Assembly: GCF_920984735.1 (NCBI RefSeq)
Contig: NZ_CAKLBU010000013.1
Location: forward strand, 1 to 64,000
DNA: 64,000 bases
Direction of reading: 5' to 3'
From: Pedobacter sp. Leaf250
GTDB lineage: Bacteria > Bacteroidota > Bacteroidia > Sphingobacteriales > Sphingobacteriaceae
Below the pieces are notes generated by a model that was given only the letters and a program-made list of their open reading frames with translations, made no database searches and was not told the DNA's origin. Made by a program: the position numbers and the translations under genes. The first letter of the stretch is position 1. The number at the start of each line of letters is the position of its first letter. Positions 61,887 to 64,000 of this stretch are shown in pieces.

Positions 61887-62765
61887 TTAATTTTTATTCT
61901 TTAGTTCGGCCACTTTTTTATCAATGAAAGAAGATAAAGTCGGGTTAGCCGCTAATTTTTTGCTGTCTAAATAAGCATTCACTGCTTCTTTGTTTCTGCC
62001 TAAATTTTCTAAAGCTGTCCCTAAATAGAAATAGGCTTCAGGGGTTGGAGCAGTAGCAATTACCGTATTAAAACGCGGAATCGCCTTGTCGAACTGACCT
62101 GATTTAATAGAGAAAATACCTAGATTCATATTTGCTTTAACATTTTTAGGTTCTTTAGCAACGACTTCAAGCAGCATTGCAATACCTTGCATTGGTGCGC
62201 CTAAGCCGTTTACTATTGTTACACCTAAGCCAGTTTTAGCTTCAATGTTTGTAGAGTCTTTCTCTAATGCATTTTTGTAGGATGTATTCGCCTTCTGTAA
62301 TAATGCAGGTTGTGCTAAACTATCCTGTGTACTTTCAAAAGCTTTTATAAATTGATTGCCTGCTGCTACCCATGTTTTTGTTGTGGGTTCGCCTTGCGCA
62401 ACTATCTCTAAATAAAGTGCTGATGGAGTAATTTGCTCTACATCGTCCCATTTCTGAGCCAACTGTTTTGCTAATTCAATTTTTTCAGTACCATTTGATC
62501 CTTTGTAACTGTTTTCTAATGCTGTAATATCTGTAGCTAAATTTTTATTCAGTACATTTTTCGCGGCAGTAGATGAAGTTTCTAGGCTCAACACTGATGA
62601 AGCTGATGGTGTTTCTGCTCCAGCCATTTGGCCAGTTGCAGGCATTTTGCCATTTTCTTCTGTTGGTTTTACTAAACCTTTTATGTCTCTTGTAAATAGA
62701 AAAGCAACAAGCAATAAAACTGCTCCAATAATAATGATTTGTTTTGATCTTGTGCTGCTATTCAT
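61887..62765 (-). CDS. Membrane-anchored TPR protein
   Basis: A 292-residue protein. A single N-terminal membrane helix (QIIIIGAVLLLVAFLF, residues 9-24) anchors a periplasmic or cytoplasmic region with a Thr/Ser/Ala-rich stretch and several TPR motifs in the C-terminal half (LGVTIVNGLGAPMQGIAML, NLGIFSIKSGQFDKAIPRF, YFYLGTALENLGRNKEAV). It acts presumably as a scaffold. It starts 10 bases after the HU-like gene ends and is probably co-transcribed with it. Confidence 0.8.
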   Translation of the reverse strand: MNSSTRSKQIIIIGAVLLLVAFLFTRDIKGLVKPTEENGKMPATGQMAGAETPSASSVLSLETSSTAAKNVLNKNLATDITALENSYKGSNGTEKIELAKQLAQKWDDVEQITPSALYLEIVAQGEPTTKTWVAAGNQFIKAFESTQDSLAQPALLQKANTSYKNALEKDSTNIEAKTGLGVTIVNGLGAPMQGIAMLLEVVAKEPKNVKANMNLGIFSIKSGQFDKAIPRFNTVIATAPTPEAYFYLGTALENLGRNKEAVNAYLDSKKLAANPTLSSFIDKKVAELKNKN

Positions 62766-62775
62766 AAAAAAGGAC

Positions 62776-63078
62776 TTAGGCTTCTACACTAATTTTTTTT
62801 GAGTTGCTTTTAACTTTATCAACAAAAACTTTTGCTGGCTTAAAGCTAGGTACAAAGTGTTCTGGGATAATTATTGCAGTGTTTTTAGAGATGTTTCTAG
62901 CAGTTTTTTGTGCTCTCTTTTTAACAACAAAGCTTCCGAAGCCTCTTACATAAACATTTTCACCGCCAATCATACTCGTTTTGATAACCTTGAAAAATGC
63001 CTCAACTGTTTCCTGTACATCAACCTTCTCAATTCCGGTTTTTGTTGATATTTCTGAAATAATATCTGCCTTAGTCAT
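62776..63078 (-). CDS. HU/IHF-family DNA-binding protein
   Basis: A 100-residue histone-like protein. MTKADIISEISTKTGIEK forms the first helix, VYVRGFGSFVVKKR the beta-arm base, and the arm follows (AQKTARNISKNTAIIIPEH) with FVPSFKPAKVFVDKV at the end. It lacks the Pro-rich arm tip of typical HU (usually RNPxTG) and has KTARNISKNTA in that place, so its bending activity may differ from that of HU. The last ten residues form a basic tail. It heads the group including TPR, the 29-residue protein and rng. Confidence 0.9.
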   Translation of the reverse strand: MTKADIISEISTKTGIEKVDVQETVEAFFKVIKTSMIGGENVYVRGFGSFVVKKRAQKTARNISKNTAIIIPEHFVPSFKPAKVFVDKVKSNSKKISVEA

Positions 63079-63246
63079 ATTTACTTATTTATATATATTG
63101 TGTTTTAATATTACTACTGTTTTGGGGTTGCAAAAGTATTGCTTTTTAATGAGATAGGGAAATAAAAGATGATTTTTTTATCAGTTAAGTTATCACTCTA
63201 ATGCAAGTTTTTTTTTAAACCGATAATTACACCGTAATTTGCAGTA

Positions 63247-64000
63247 ATGACATTCCAAAATGAATTGATAAACTGGTATCAATTAAACAAAAGAGATTTA
63301 CCTTGGCGACATACAAAAGATGCATATACCATCTGGTTATCAGAGATTATACTGCAACAAACACGTGTTGAACAGGGCTTACCATACTTCAATAAATTTG
63401 TAGAAAATTTTCCAACTGTACAGGATTTTGCATCAGCTACTGAAACCCAGGTTTTGAAGCTTTGGCAGGGTTTAGGTTATTATTCCCGGGGTAGGAATAT
63501 GCATGCTACTGCACAAATTGTAGTCAATAATTTTGATGGAATCTTCCCAAATCTACATGATGAGTTGTTAAAATTAAAGGGAATTGGAGAATATACTGCG
63601 GCTGCAATTTCCTCTTTTTCATCAGGCGAAGCCCGAGCTGTTGTAGACGGAAATGTGTTTAGAGTTCTAGCTCGTTACTTTGGTATCGATACACCAATTA
63701 ATTCTCCGGCGGGTAAAAAGCAGTTTTTTAAACTTGCCAATGAACTGCTCTATCGTGAAGATTCTGCATTGTACAATCAAGCTATAATGGAGTTTGGTGC
63801 AATACAATGTAAACCTAAATCTCCAAACTGCAGCATCTGCCCGCTAAACCAAGGATGTTTTGCATTAAGAAATAGCATGGTTAATGTATTACCTGTTAAG
63901 ATTAAAAAGGCAGCACAAAAACATCGGTTTTTGAATTACTTTATATGTAGAAAGGATGATCAGATTGTAGTAAGGGAGCGTAAAGCAGGTGATATTTGGC
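63247..64000 (+). CDS. mutY: A/G-specific adenine glycosylase MutY, N-terminal part
   Basis: An ATG at 63247 opens a frame that runs off the window end (251 codons present). It reads as MutY: RDLPWRHTKDAYTIWLSE, VEQGLPYFNKFVENFP, GLGYYSRGRN, the helix-hairpin-helix LKGIGEYTAAAISSF with the catalytic region AVVDGNVFRVLARYFG, and the iron-sulfur cluster cysteines in CKPKSPNCSICPLNQGC. MutY removes adenine opposite 8-oxoguanine. The 8-oxoG-recognition domain begins but is not complete. The gene is divergent from the HU-like gene. Confidence 0.95.
   Translation, partial: MTFQNELINWYQLNKRDLPWRHTKDAYTIWLSEIILQQTRVEQGLPYFNKFVENFPTVQDFASATETQVLKLWQGLGYYSRGRNMHATAQIVVNNFDGIFPNLHDELLKLKGIGEYTAAAISSFSSGEARAVVDGNVFRVLARYFGIDTPINSPAGKKQFFKLANELLYREDSALYNQAIMEFGAIQCKPKSPNCSICPLNQGCFALRNSMVNVLPVKIKKAAQKHRFLNYFICRKDDQIVVRERKAGDIW

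Overview
The window looks like a chromosomal segment of a Sphingobacteriaceae-type Bacteroidetes, close to Pedobacter. The evidence is a SusC/SusD pair, a Bacteroidetes-type conjugation operon (DUF4134/DUF4133, TraG, TraJ, TraK, TraM, TraN), a LytS/LytTR regulator pair, and housekeeping proteins typical of the group. No organism name can be read from the sequence itself.

Layout. 1-150 holds the 3' part of a 5S rRNA and its terminator. 305-1454 is an IS66-family remnant with intact tnpA and tnpB and a broken tnpC. 2146-4587 is a minus-strand cassette of a small HTH-like protein, a LytTR response regulator and a LytS-type kinase. 4910-5095 has a perfect palindrome followed by a possible 54-residue ORF. 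5230-12123 is an accessory cluster: TlpA-like thioredoxin, SusC and SusD on plus, facing a small secreted two-cysteine protein (DUF6520-like), a MauE/DoxX-like redox membrane protein and a Crp-like regulator on minus. 12202-13323 is an unrecognised 373-residue protein. 13571-14626 holds an excisionase-like HTH gene and about 780 bases of repeat-rich non-coding DNA.

14627-35089 is a conjugation module on the plus strand: degenerate primase, ParA-like protein, two DUF4134 proteins, TraF, the TraG (VirB4-like) ATPase, three related secreted proteins, TraJ, TraK, TraL-like, TraM, TraN, a VirD4-like coupling protein, an M23 peptidase, an ArdC-like antirestriction protein, then a relaxosome accessory protein and a relaxase. 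Many of these genes overlap by 4 bases, as in one long operon. A nested inverted repeat at 33167-33260, just before the relaxase genes, is the best oriT candidate. No integrase gene is present in the window, so the element is either incomplete here or mobilised from elsewhere.

35235-64000 is mostly core genome: a leucine-rich-repeat protein kinase, rlmN, an RluF-like pseudouridine synthase, a DinB-like protein, RDD and DUF2752 proteins, an SGNH hydrolase, lipB, a phosphopantetheinyl transferase, dcd, an MG2/TonB-plug protein, an enoyl-CoA hydratase, a DECR-like SDR, purD, a second TlpA protein, a ureohydrolase relative lacking the usual metal motifs, an epimerase, a phosphoserine phosphatase fused to a SerA-like tail, crcB, tryptophan 2,3-dioxygenase, ilvE, a DUF4920 protein, radA, rng, a 29-residue AURKAIP1/COX24-like protein, a TPR protein, an HU protein and the start of mutY.

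The best candidate for an undescribed system is the 5230-12123 cluster. It pairs a two-cysteine secreted protein with two thiol-redox proteins and an outer-membrane SusCD importer, and has no carbohydrate-active enzyme. This functional reading is inference from domain content and gene order.
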